Assembly: GCA_949358305.1 (NCBI GenBank)
Contig: OX442318.1
Location: 15,854,517-15,918,516, forward strand
DNA: 64,000 bases
Origin: Strigamia acuminata
Lineage: Eukaryota > Arthropoda > Chilopoda > Geophilomorpha > Linotaeniidae
Direction: 5' to 3'
This document shows positions 53,969 to 63,842 of the stretch, one piece after another. The notes below the pieces were generated by a model. The model was given only the letters and a program-made list of their open reading frames with translations, was not told the origin of the DNA and searched no databases. Position numbers and translations under genes: made by a program. Within the stretch, counting starts at the first letter, position 1. Each line of letters begins with the position of its first letter.

Positions 53969-54533
53969 TGTTGGTCTAAAATAGCCCAAAGTGTGTCGAT
54001 GTGATATAGGATCACATTTGATCTTTTATTTATTAATTATCCAAGTGTATCTGTTGTTATATTTCAATTCTCGGTCTTATTTATGATTATTTATACATTT
54101 ACCTCGTTTTATGTATTTAAGCATGGAGTACCATGCATTCTCTAATTTTTGTTTGTGTTTTCACACGCTTTAATTTTATGTAACGCCTAATTCCGACACA
54201 GGGTGTCGCTCTTGTACTTTTCACCATCCAAGATGGCCGCGCACACGGTTTTGTGCTTGTCTGTTTCTCTCCACCTGGAAAATGGACATTTATGTAAGAT
54301 TTCCTTATGTTTTAGTAAAGTTTTATTATTTTAGAGTGTTTGTTTACACTTTACAGCACCTTAAGTGCTATTGTCATTACATTCAGCGCATATAAGCGGC
54401 ATTAGGCCGCGCGCTTTGGTCCCGGTAATTTGCAGCATCGTCGCTACGTCCGTGTCAGCGACACGGCGCCCGTGCACGTTTCCACGCTTCGGTTTACACC
54501 GAATTTTGCGCTGCTCTCCTCTGCTGCCCTTCA
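53969..54533 (+). repeat. 5' LTR of E
   Basis: 565 bp, TGTTGGTCTAAAATAGCCC ... CCCTTCA. TATA box TATAAGC at 54391-54397. CAAGATGGCCGC at 54229-54240 matches the YY1/Pho consensus on this strand. Confidence 0.9.
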
Positions 54534-54535
54534 AT

Positions 54536-54553
54536 TGGTAGCAGAGGATGGTT
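54536..54553 (+). promoter_or_regulatory. Primer-binding site of E, initiator tRNA-Met
   Basis: TGGTAGCAGAGGATGGTT two bases after the LTR. CCTCTGCTGCC at the LTR end pairs with it. Confidence 0.9.
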
Positions 54554-55457
54554 TAGCTATTCTTTTGCAACTAATTTTCGCCGAAAATTCAGCGAATTTT
54601 CGCGAATTTCGCGGCGAATTTTTCGTTTTAGGTTTACGTCGATTTCCGGCCCGATTTCCGTGAGAAGAACGTCGCCGCCACGTTACCGACGTTCCAGAGC
54701 AGTCTGTGCTGTTTTCCACGCGATCCTGCATTTAATTTCGACCATAATTCCGCGGTCTCGCGAATTTTGAGTCGAATTTTTATTTATTTTCAGTTTTCGA
54801 CGGATTTTCGTCTCGACGACGTTTATACGACGATTTTCAACGGAAACGAGACGTTTCTCGCTTTATACACCCCGGCGTGTATATAGTATCGACGAATTCA
54901 CGACGATTTATTTATTTTCAACGCATTTTTGTGAAGAGCCTCATTTAATGAGAAGAATTTGGATTTTCGAATCCAAATTAGCGCTTTTAACGGGTTTTTC
55001 GAGAAAACCCGCTTGTGCCTTTATCACGAGCTCGCGTGACGTTACGCGAGAGATTCATCACCTTTTCTCCTTCCCTGTCGTGAAACTTTGTTATTATAAG
55101 ATATTATTTAAGGCTTTTGGTTGGTTCCCTATTAGAATCGGTGCAGCCCTTCGGACAAGTCTGTCCAAGCTGCATTTGTATTCTAGAGTGAGGCTGAGCC
55201 CTGCGCCACCTAGTATTCCCGCGATCCCAGGCGATCTCAAAGGACACTAGGGGGACACTCACTCTAGGTTATCAGCTGATTGTAGCATCGGCTTCCAATT
55301 TGTGGTTTTCCGCCTCGAAAGTGTTTGTGCTTCGGTTAGTGTTTGTGATCGTGACGTCGGATTGTGAAGTGCTACGAGTGTCTTCTACTACGCCCGTACC
55401 ACTCTCTACGCCTTTGTGTTTTCGCGGTGTGCAAGGTCGAAGGATTTTCACGCCAGG
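54554..55457 (+). other. Leader of E
   Basis: CpG-rich palindrome modules near 54580-54620 and 54750-54800, each followed by TTTTAGG or TTTTCAG and GACGTTC-like words. The last 700 bases are almost identical to the leader of A. No gene supported. Confidence 0.6.
55142..55267 (+). promoter_or_regulatory. Structured leader RNA of E
   Basis: P0: TGCAG (55142-55146) with CTGCA (55170-55174), with GGACA/TGTCC inside. P1: CTAGAGTGAG (55183-55192) with CTCACTCTAG (55258-55267). P2: CCTAGT (55209-55214) with ACTAGG (55246-55251). P3 candidate: GATC/GATC (55223-55236). Reference for the covariation comparison with C. Confidence 0.75.
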
Positions 55458-58400
55458 ATGCAGAAATCCGGATACGCGGAACCAACGGCTGGGAAATGCC
55501 CGATGTTAGGAATAAACAATTACGAACAATGGCGTCGTTCCATGTGCATGCTCTTAAAGTCAGAAGGCCTTTGGAGACATGTCACCGAAGAAAAAGAGGC
55601 CGAATATTTATTGACATTAACCCCGAAAGAGACTGAGAAATACAAACTGAAGAAAGACAAGGCGTTGGGACACATTTATTGTCACGTGAGCGAAGCAAAA
55701 CGCTCCACACTGGACAACGCCAATACCCCGAAAGAAGCTTGGGACATTTTGTCGAAAATCTTCGCTCCCAGTTCTCTGGCTCGTCAAGCAGCCATGAGAT
55801 GGCAATTTTTGGGCTTACACCTCGAGCCAAACGAGGATATGGTCGATTTCGTGAGTCGCGTTAATCTGCACGTACGCCAACTACGAGACATGGAAGAAGA
55901 AGTGTCGGATAAGCATCATGCTTACCAGTACTTACATCGTTTACCTCCGGAATATGCTCAGGCCACGTTTGCGATATACAATTGGCCCGTGGCAAATTTT
56001 ACACCGGACAAAGTATCCGAACAGCTCATATCCGAGTACCTTCGCCTCAAATCCGTAGGACTACATAATGTGTCAGCGTCGGCTCACGCGGCTAATCAAA
56101 ATCCACAACAATCTCGTCAAGGTTCTCGTCCGCGTCGTCCATTATCGCAGGTCAAATGCTTTAATTGTGACGAAATGGGTCACTATGCGAATAAGTGCCC
56201 ATATCCAAAACGCGACAACCGAAGTCAACAACCGGCAGCATCTTTTCAACGCTCTCGCAGCAAGAGCAAGAAGCGTGGCAAGAACTCGGCTCCCAAACCC
56301 GAGGACAATCGCCCGAGAGGAAGTTCGCATCCGGTTCGCAACGCAGTGTTTTTCGTGAACGCTCCGCTGATGATTGAACGTCCCATTGCCCATCTGATGC
56401 AGTCACATGAATGGATAGTCGACTGCGGTGCCACAGACCATGTTTCCCACGTACGGTCGTGGTTTTCCGATTTCTCAGACATCGTCCCTTTTGACATCGA
56501 GTTGGGACAAGGGAAATCACAAGTGACTGGCCGAGGAAATGTCCTATTGCAGACTCGTGTGGACAATTCTCATTGCAATGTGACGTTAACGAATGTGCTT
56601 TATGCACCCAATTTCGAGGCAAATTTAATCTCCGTCTCAAGGATCGATAAGACTAATCACCATATCCATACCTACAACGGGGAGATTAATATTTACAAAT
56701 CGAACATTACTGAAACAATTCTAAGAGCCAAGGAAAAAGGAGGATTGTATTACCTGGATGGGTTGTGTACAAATCCAACTGTTGCAGCTACGTCTTCACC
56801 GATAATTCAACAACCGCCGGTACAGACATTCGTTACGACGGAAGTTGATTTCGTGAATATTCCAAAGCCGAAGAAGCAGAAGTCTATGCAACCAAACATC
56901 ACGGATTTTAGGATTCAAATGCCGCCATTGCCTGCGACTGAGGTGCCAACGTCAATTTCGGTTGCCACTAATTCTTTACCCGTGCCACAATCCTTGCCCA
57001 TCCACATCAACCCTCCAATCCAATCCTACGCCAACGCTATCCAGCACATTCCGTCTAGTCCTCCACCTGTTACATCTCCTCTCCCTATCCAATCCGCTGG
57101 TAACCCTTCTCAATCACAAAAGAAGGTTATTCCAAATCCTGTTCAAACGCCAAAGAAAACCCTTGCCAATCCTGCCTCCGTAAAAGACGCAACTGGTTTG
57201 TGGCACAGTCGCCTAGGACATTTACACACCAACGCGATGCGATTGTTGGCGAACAATGATCAGGTATATGGACTCGAACCCGCGGAAGTATCACAGGAAC
57301 TGGCGTGCAATGATTGCCGACTTGCAAAGTCCATAAGGGCATCTCACAAGCCTGATCTGCATCCTTCAACTTCAAAGCCACTTGATCTCCTGCACATGGA
57401 TGTCTGGGGGCCAAATCCGGTTCCTTCATTTGGTGGCGCCCGATTCGTTTTTACGGTTATTGATGACGCGACGCGATATACATGGATCACTCCTTTAGCC
57501 CAGAAGTCCCAAGTCTTCTCATGTTTTAAGGACTTCGTCGCCCGAGTCGAGTGTGTTGCAAACACACGCGTGAAAGCCATTCGATCTGATAGGGGCGGCG
57601 AATTCATGTCCAACGAATTTCTGCAATATCTAAAGGAAAGAGGGATCCAGGGTCAGCGGACTAACCCTTCGAGCCCTCAGATGAACGGCACAGCCGAAAG
57701 AATCAATCGAACGATGGCTGACCATCTCCGGGCAGTTCTTGAAGAGACCAAACTTCCTGCCGGTTTATGGGCCGAAATCGCTGTCAATTTCGCATACATC
57801 AAGAACCGAAGTCCACATTCCCGTTTGAATAACCAAGTGCCATACATACTTTGGCGACAGCGTGCCCTTTCCCTGCGTCATCTGAGAAAAATCGGATCTA
57901 AGTGCTGGGTGCACTTCACCGCACCGAGACGCAGAAAGCTCGACCCCCGTGCTTGGGAAGGTTTCCTCGTGGGATACGCCACTGGCACACGTGGTTATCG
58001 AGTATGGAACCCTGTGGACAATAGCGTAACGGAATCAATCCATATACGCATTGATGAACATCAGTCATATCGGAAGTCGCTTAAAACGCGGAATGGTCAT
58101 CGTCAAGAGACATTCACAGAACCCGAGGTTGGTCAACAACAACAACGAGTGTCGTTTGACGACACCATTTATTTGGATTGGCCAAAAGCCGAATCTGATG
58201 GTGATTCATCGAGTGACGATGATGACGATGATGATAATGGGAATGGATCGGTTTCGAAGTCGATATCGATTCCCTGTGTTCACATTTCTCCGTTGAGAAC
58301 GCCTGAACGTCAATTAATAGAGGCGTGTGCACTGGCATTACCAGATTCAGCGAGTATGGGACGATCAATATCGTATCCTATCCTTTATCAAGAGGAAGGC

Positions 58401-58478
58401 CAAGACACTGATGAAGATGTTGAACAGATCGGCGAAGAGGCAATCCAACCGAATATGCTTGAGCAATCTCAATCTTGA
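55458..58478 (+). CDS. gag-pol: E gag-pol, first 1,006 codons, cut by F
   Basis: ATG at 55458 (MQKSGYAEP...). Full Gag, CCHC CFNCDEMGHYANKC (about 233), protease IVDCGATDH (321), integrase zinc finger WHSRLGH ... CNDC (581), HMDVW (647), SDRGGEF (709), GTAERI (744), then an acidic Asp-rich linker. F is inserted before the MBD-like and RT regions, and the frame stops at the first F codon. No stop earlier, so it was a complete-looking element before F arrived. Confidence 0.92.
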   Translation: MQKSGYAEPTAGKCPMLGINNYEQWRRSMCMLLKSEGLWRHVTEEKEAEYLLTLTPKETEKYKLKKDKALGHIYCHVSEAKRSTLDNANTPKEAWDILSKIFAPSSLARQAAMRWQFLGLHLEPNEDMVDFVSRVNLHVRQLRDMEEEVSDKHHAYQYLHRLPPEYAQATFAIYNWPVANFTPDKVSEQLISEYLRLKSVGLHNVSASAHAANQNPQQSRQGSRPRRPLSQVKCFNCDEMGHYANKCPYPKRDNRSQQPAASFQRSRSKSKKRGKNSAPKPEDNRPRGSSHPVRNAVFFVNAPLMIERPIAHLMQSHEWIVDCGATDHVSHVRSWFSDFSDIVPFDIELGQGKSQVTGRGNVLLQTRVDNSHCNVTLTNVLYAPNFEANLISVSRIDKTNHHIHTYNGEINIYKSNITETILRAKEKGGLYYLDGLCTNPTVAATSSPIIQQPPVQTFVTTEVDFVNIPKPKKQKSMQPNITDFRIQMPPLPATEVPTSISVATNSLPVPQSLPIHINPPIQSYANAIQHIPSSPPPVTSPLPIQSAGNPSQSQKKVIPNPVQTPKKTLANPASVKDATGLWHSRLGHLHTNAMRLLANNDQVYGLEPAEVSQELACNDCRLAKSIRASHKPDLHPSTSKPLDLLHMDVWGPNPVPSFGGARFVFTVIDDATRYTWITPLAQKSQVFSCFKDFVARVECVANTRVKAIRSDRGGEFMSNEFLQYLKERGIQGQRTNPSSPQMNGTAERINRTMADHLRAVLEETKLPAGLWAEIAVNFAYIKNRSPHSRLNNQVPYILWRQRALSLRHLRKIGSKCWVHFTAPRRRKLDPRAWEGFLVGYATGTRGYRVWNPVDNSVTESIHIRIDEHQSYRKSLKTRNGHRQETFTEPEVGQQQQRVSFDDTIYLDWPKAESDGDSSSDDDDDDDNGNGSVSKSISIPCVHISPLRTPERQLIEACALALPDSASMGRSISYPILYQEEGQDTDEDVEQIGEEAIQPNMLEQSQS

Positions 58479-58941
58479 AGAGTTGCAATGGCCTGTGCGC
58501 TGTCGAAATAACTCGGAAACATCATTTTGGCTGGGCGGATAAATCGGACACGCGTCCGCCATCTTTTATTACAAAAGTAAGTGTGTTACATAAAAACCCG
58601 GTTCGAGGCTAATCGCCCTCGATCTCAAACACAATGAAATTATAGAACAAATCATTGTTTCAATACACTGACTTGTTCTTTACAGAAAGACAAAACTAAT
58701 GGATAAAACAAACAGAACAACATAAACAGTAAGTGCTCATTTGAGCAGATGACAGGCTGTGTGTGTTGTCACGTAATAGGAGTCGGTTGCGGTACAAAAC
58801 CAGCATTGGGATTAAAAAACAGAATCAACCGACTGCAGTACGGGACATCAACATGGCAACACACTGATTGCATTTATCCACAATATGCAATCTGGTAATC
58901 CACGCGGATGCGAGGACAAACAGGAAAACGTCAACCTAACA
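58479..58941 (-). repeat. 3' LTR of F
   Basis: 463 bp, minus-strand TGTTAGGTTGACG ... CAACTCTTCA. GATGGCGG (minus) near 58555-58563 resembles the YY1/Pho motif. Internal similarity to the solo LTR at 17590-18074. Confidence 0.85.
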
Positions 58942-58958
58942 AATCCCCCTTCGTTTAG

Positions 58959-61900
58959 CTATTTGTCAATTACAAAGGTGTATTCGCATAGCGCGTTCAA
59001 TCTGGATTTAGCTAACCATTTCGTCAGAATATCCGCAACATTTAATTCGCCGGAAACATGCTCGATCAAAAACGTTCCTTTCTCAAACCAATCTCTAACG
59101 AAATGGAGCTTCACGTCTATATGTTTATTTGCCCTGTTCTCGATCCTATTCTTACAGTATTGGATAGCCGGCTGGCTATCCGCAAAAACACAGGGCGTAT
59201 TTCGCTCGAGACAAAACATTATTTTCGCGTCGTAAAGGCGCTCGAGCCAAATAACTTCTTTCACCCCATCGACCACGGCGAGAAATTCGCTCTCCATGAT
59301 CGACAGGGAGGTCATCGATTGTTTGTGGCAATTCCACGAAATGGGAATGCCACCCATATAGACAATATGTCCCCCAAAGCTTCGTCGTCTGTCTTGATCT
59401 AGGGCAAACGACGCGTCGGTGTAAACTGTCAAGTTCTCGTTTTTACAGTTCGATAAGTTAATCGAATAATTCGACGTGGTGGCCAAATATCGCAGGACCT
59501 GCAGTAACATATTGACATGGCGCGTCGAATGCGTCTCGTTATACTGGGAAAGCACTATTACTGAAAACAGTATGTCGGGTCTGGTTCGGCTGGCGATGAA
59601 CAACAGACTTCCGACCAGAGATCTGTACGGGAATGAGGTGTCGACTTTTTCTCCGGTTCTTACACTTTGAATCATCGTTCCCGGGTTTACTGGAACCTTT
59701 ACTCGATGGCACGAGTCAATCCCGTACGCTTTACAAAGCTTTTCAATATATTTCCGTTGGTGGATTTTAATCATGCCCCCGGACCTATCAAACTCGATTC
59801 CTAAAAGTAAAGTTACGGGCCCCAGACTCACTACTTCAAACGATTCCCGTAACCACTTCAAAACGCATTGTTCCACATAGTCATCCTTGGAAAACAACAC
59901 GATATCGTCCACGTAAAAGACGACTATCGCATCGTTGTCTAGGGCATAGACACAGTTTAAACCCAACAACGGTTGAAAGCCCAATTCAAGTAGTCGTATG
60001 TGGAGGACCTGGTACCACATACGACCGGACTGGTGTAATCCATAAAGTGCTTTTAAAAGCATCCAGCATTTATGCTTATTATGGGCGGTACGATATCCCT
60101 TGGGGATCTCCATGTACTGTACCGTATCGAGGTCCCCGTAAAGGTACGCGGCCTTGATATCCAGGTGTAAATCCCGCCATCCCTTGAGTATCACCAAAGT
60201 GCAAAAGAACACTATCACTAGCACAAAGTTGACGACGGGGGAGAACACCTCCGTAAAGTCAACTCCGGGCTTTTGCTTAAAGCCCTGTGCGACGAGTCGG
60301 GCTCGGTAGCGTTGGATAACACCCGTGTGGTCGCGCTTCATTTTGTATATCCATTTCGATCCCAAGAGAGTCGTACCCTCGTCTAAAGTTGTTTTGTCAA
60401 CTTCCTTGTAAACCGTTCTTTCATCGAACACATCAATTTCCTCTCTCATGGCTTTTATCCAATCAGGACGTTTGACGTGGTACATGGCTTCTTCGTAGGT
60501 TTCCGGCTCGACGGCACAGAAACCTGCAAACCCTAACGGTTCACCGTCCCCCTCTAATGTCTTAAAGTCAAATAAGGTCGCATCATATGCGTACCCTTCT
60601 TCATCGCACCACCGTGCGATATCAACTCGACTTCTTATCTTATCCTTTAAGGGCGTGATGTAAACAACATCTATTTGTCCCGCCGTCGCTCCGTCTTTGC
60701 GGACGGATGCGCGTCGTTCCCATTCCGCCATGTTTAACGGCAGTAGTTCCGGATGTAACATCACGTTCCCTTGCTTCTTCTTTGATCGTGATCCACGCCG
60801 TGTTTGAATCCCAGGAGGAATTTCAGGTTCCCCATCATTGTCAGGATAGATGTTGAAGTAATTCCCATCATCCCCCTTCGCCCCACCAATTTCTTCAACA
60901 GGCTCATCCCCTGTATCCCCGTCCCCAAGAATAGGGTTCCCCTCAACGGGCATGAGTGGGGGTTGCTGAGCTGCCTGTTTAGCGACTGGCCTCAATTCAG
61001 GTCTAAAAGTAGGCTTTGGGGTCGTGGGCAATGCGGGTTTCACTTTTTGCTGTGGAACAGGTTGTGGAACTTCCTGTATCGCAAGAGGGGGTTCCGGAAT
61101 CTCCGGAACTTCTAGGACCTCCGGGATCCCCGGAGCTTTCTGAATTATCGGGTCGCCAGCCACACTGTCGTCGTCAGAAAATGACCCATTGAACGAGTCC
61201 GAACTCGAAGTATCAAAGTCATTATCCAATTCAGGCGACGTGACTGTCCCTAATTCAAACCAGAAATTGTTTTCAAAAATTTTGACGTGTTTAGACAAAA
61301 ACACCTGATTTTTATTCGGATCCCAAATTCTATAGCCGCGTGTAGAAGCGGCGTATCCAATTAATGCCCCAGCCCATGCCCTGTCTTGTAATTTCCCACC
61401 CCGAGTCTGAGATGGGATATGGACATAAGTTAATGAGCCAATGCACTTGACATGGCGAAGGGACAATTTCTTATTATAAAACACAGAATAAGGTGTTTTC
61501 CCACCAATTCCCGTATGTGGAAAACGGTTTTTCAGATATACAACTGAAACGGCAAGCTCTGCCCATAGAGTGGCGGGAAATTTATTCTCAAAAAGAAGTG
61601 CCCGAGTACCATTAAGGATGGTACGGTTCGCCCGTTCGGCGACCGAATTCATTTCTGGGCTGTATGCATTAGTCCTCATACACTTAAGCCCAATTGTCGC
61701 CACATAATTGTCCCATTGTCTAGATACAAACTCCCCTCTATTATCAGTTTTTATAGCCTTTACCTTCTTAGAATTCGTTCGCTCAACTTCAAGTAGCCAC
61801 CGCTTGAAATGTCCTAAAACGTCACTTTTCCGTTTCATGATGATTATCCACATAAAGCGGGAAAAATCATCGATGAGAATGAGATAATAGTACGCCCCAC

Positions 61901-63842
61901 CCAATGTTTGAACTGGCGCGGGGCCCCACACGTCTAAGTGCACTATTTCCAAAATACTTTTTGTCGTAATTCCAATTATTGGGGGAAAACTAGCACGTGT
62001 ACTCTTCGCCCTGGCGCAAAAGTCACACGTCGACAACTCCTTATTCGAGAGTTTCAGCCCAAAAACATCAGTTGACTTTTCTAATCCCGCAATTCCCTTT
62101 GCATTTAAATGCCCTAGGCGGGAGTGCCAAATGTCCATCGTTTGAGCCTTATCTTTCTTGTCAAAAGTTTTAACCCCATTAGTAGAATTGTTCCCATTCT
62201 CTGCTTTGTCTGCATTGTTCTGCACAATTGAACTTGCCTCCTTAGAGGCATTGGCAGTCTTTGCCTTAATTTTATTCGAAACATTCGCTTGCGCATTAGT
62301 CGTAACATTCGCAGGCGCGTTGTTCGCAACACTCGCTTGCCCCTTTATCGCTGGTGCAGGTTTCCCTGACTCACTCGAATTTTGGGTTAATGCGTCCTTA
62401 AAACTAGGGTATGTTAGTATCGAATTTACAACTTCATCGCCTTTTATAAGCGGACTAGAAGACACTGTCGCAGCCTGTTGCGCAGGTAATGCGGCAGTGT
62501 TCACAGGGGAAATACGACAATTGACCTTATACATCCGATCACTCGTGCGTTCCGCAGTGATGGAAGGGTCATCAATTTTGTCGTTATAAATAACCATTTT
62601 GCCATTTTTAATCATGGTCGTTGCCCCAGCTTCATCCGTGCGACCCAACGAAATCAAATTCTTCCTAAAGTTGGGTGCATAAAATACATTATGCAATGTA
62701 ATTGCACGGGTGCGGGTTCCATAAATCGATGTCAACGTCACATTTCCTATTCCTTCGATTCTCGACTTTCCTTCTCCCTGTTGCACGTGGCCAGTTAATG
62801 GCTTGAAGTCGGAGAACCAGTCTTTGTTGAAGGAGAAATGGTCCGTCGCCCCTGTGTCGACGTACCATTGCGAATCATAATTCGCGTGAGACACGTGGGA
62901 AGCCGGCACAGGGGGTTGTTGTTGAAGCCAAATCGCCGCGGAGTAATAAGAGACTGGAGAGTCACTGAATATGTCAGCCTGTGTGACAGTGGCCTTTTGC
63001 TGGCCTCTTCCACGTCCCTTGCCCCGTGGATTGCATCTAAATTGTCCAGTTTGGTTTCCTTTTGCTTGGAATTGCTGTTTCGGTGGAGTAGGGCATTCAC
63101 GGGCGAAGTGGCCCGTCCCACCGCAAGTAAAACAGATGCGTGGGCCGCCGGGTGCATTTCCACCACGTCCGCGTTGTCTTCCGCCTTGGTTAAAGAAGGC
63201 ACCAGTGTTTTCCAATGGCGCCTTGGAAGGCACGCCAAACTCGTCGGTTGTTACATGTAGGCGGTTGTATTCGCCTACCAGGCGTTCCTTGACCGCTGCT
63301 GCCGTGAACTCTGTGTCACCCCAGTGATAAACCGTCTGCTTGACCGGTTCGTATTGGGGTGGCAGCAGGTCAAGATATTGAAAGGCGTGAAACTCATCAG
63401 AAATTTGAATCTTGACATCTGCAAGCTGTACTACTTTCCGATCAACACGTGCGGTGAAAACAAACATCTCTTCGTTTTCATGCAACCGCATGTCTAAAAA
63501 TTCCCTGCGAAGACGGGCTTTGCGTGCCCGGGTCGTGGGCTGGTAGGCAGCTTTCAGTGCCTCCCACACTTCTTTAGCAGTGGCCTGGGCAACCGCCACG
63601 ACCTGTTGGGCCTCGCCGCAAGCCAAACAAATGGTGGAGCGGGCCCTTTCTTCGCCTTTCTCAAAATCCCTTGTCTCTCGAAACGGTGATCCGGCCGGCG
63701 GCTCTTTTGTCTTGCCGGTCACGTGGCCCCAAACACCGTACGATTGGAGGAGGAGCTGTACCTGTACGCTCCAGGTCGGATAGTTGGTTCCGTCCAACTT
63801 TTTCACGTCCTTGTAATCATCATGGCGGTCGTAGGACGCCAT
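58959..63842 (-). CDS. gag-pol: F gag-pol polyprotein, about 1,627 aa, Ty1/copia with MBD
   Basis: ATG at 63842 (MASYDRHDD...); 14 upstream codons are open but lack a good start. Order (approximate residues): Gag (NYPTWSVQVQLLLQSYGVW; RKARLRREFLDMRL), CCHC CFTCGGTGHFAREC (237-250), protease YVDTGATDHF (327), integrase zinc finger WHSRLGH ... CDFC (570-610), HLDVWGP (636), KTDNRGEF (698, Arg where Gly is usual), VAERANRT (734), Pro-rich linker, MBD (1037-1097: WERRASVRKDG ... AGQIDVVYITP ... KIRSRVDIARW ... LFDFKT), RT with YVDD (about 1308), RNase H with TDASFA (1472) and MESEF. Uninterrupted with all catalytic residues seen; the best candidate for activity here. Confidence 0.96.
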   Translation of the reverse strand: MASYDRHDDYKDVKKLDGTNYPTWSVQVQLLLQSYGVWGHVTGKTKEPPAGSPFRETRDFEKGEERARSTICLACGEAQQVVAVAQATAKEVWEALKAAYQPTTRARKARLRREFLDMRLHENEEMFVFTARVDRKVVQLADVKIQISDEFHAFQYLDLLPPQYEPVKQTVYHWGDTEFTAAAVKERLVGEYNRLHVTTDEFGVPSKAPLENTGAFFNQGGRQRGRGGNAPGGPRICFTCGGTGHFARECPTPPKQQFQAKGNQTGQFRCNPRGKGRGRGQQKATVTQADIFSDSPVSYYSAAIWLQQQPPVPASHVSHANYDSQWYVDTGATDHFSFNKDWFSDFKPLTGHVQQGEGKSRIEGIGNVTLTSIYGTRTRAITLHNVFYAPNFRKNLISLGRTDEAGATTMIKNGKMVIYNDKIDDPSITAERTSDRMYKVNCRISPVNTAALPAQQAATVSSSPLIKGDEVVNSILTYPSFKDALTQNSSESGKPAPAIKGQASVANNAPANVTTNAQANVSNKIKAKTANASKEASSIVQNNADKAENGNNSTNGVKTFDKKDKAQTMDIWHSRLGHLNAKGIAGLEKSTDVFGLKLSNKELSTCDFCARAKSTRASFPPIIGITTKSILEIVHLDVWGPAPVQTLGGAYYYLILIDDFSRFMWIIIMKRKSDVLGHFKRWLLEVERTNSKKVKAIKTDNRGEFVSRQWDNYVATIGLKCMRTNAYSPEMNSVAERANRTILNGTRALLFENKFPATLWAELAVSVVYLKNRFPHTGIGGKTPYSVFYNKKLSLRHVKCIGSLTYVHIPSQTRGGKLQDRAWAGALIGYAASTRGYRIWDPNKNQVFLSKHVKIFENNFWFELGTVTSPELDNDFDTSSSDSFNGSFSDDDSVAGDPIIQKAPGIPEVLEVPEIPEPPLAIQEVPQPVPQQKVKPALPTTPKPTFRPELRPVAKQAAQQPPLMPVEGNPILGDGDTGDEPVEEIGGAKGDDGNYFNIYPDNDGEPEIPPGIQTRRGSRSKKKQGNVMLHPELLPLNMAEWERRASVRKDGATAGQIDVVYITPLKDKIRSRVDIARWCDEEGYAYDATLFDFKTLEGDGEPLGFAGFCAVEPETYEEAMYHVKRPDWIKAMREEIDVFDERTVYKEVDKTTLDEGTTLLGSKWIYKMKRDHTGVIQRYRARLVAQGFKQKPGVDFTEVFSPVVNFVLVIVFFCTLVILKGWRDLHLDIKAAYLYGDLDTVQYMEIPKGYRTAHNKHKCWMLLKALYGLHQSGRMWYQVLHIRLLELGFQPLLGLNCVYALDNDAIVVFYVDDIVLFSKDDYVEQCVLKWLRESFEVVSLGPVTLLLGIEFDRSGGMIKIHQRKYIEKLCKAYGIDSCHRVKVPVNPGTMIQSVRTGEKVDTSFPYRSLVGSLLFIASRTRPDILFSVIVLSQYNETHSTRHVNMLLQVLRYLATTSNYSINLSNCKNENLTVYTDASFALDQDRRRSFGGHIVYMGGIPISWNCHKQSMTSLSIMESEFLAVVDGVKEVIWLERLYDAKIMFCLERNTPCVFADSQPAIQYCKNRIENRANKHIDVKLHFVRDWFEKGTFLIEHVSGELNVADILTKWLAKSRLNALCEYTFVIDK

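Larger units (their letters stand above)
53969..58478 (+). mobile_element. Copia element E, 5' part, interrupted by F
   Basis: LTR, PBS, leader and the first 1,006 codons of gag-pol. Inserted into A and in turn cut by F at 58478; its 3' half lies beyond the window. Confidence 0.92.
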
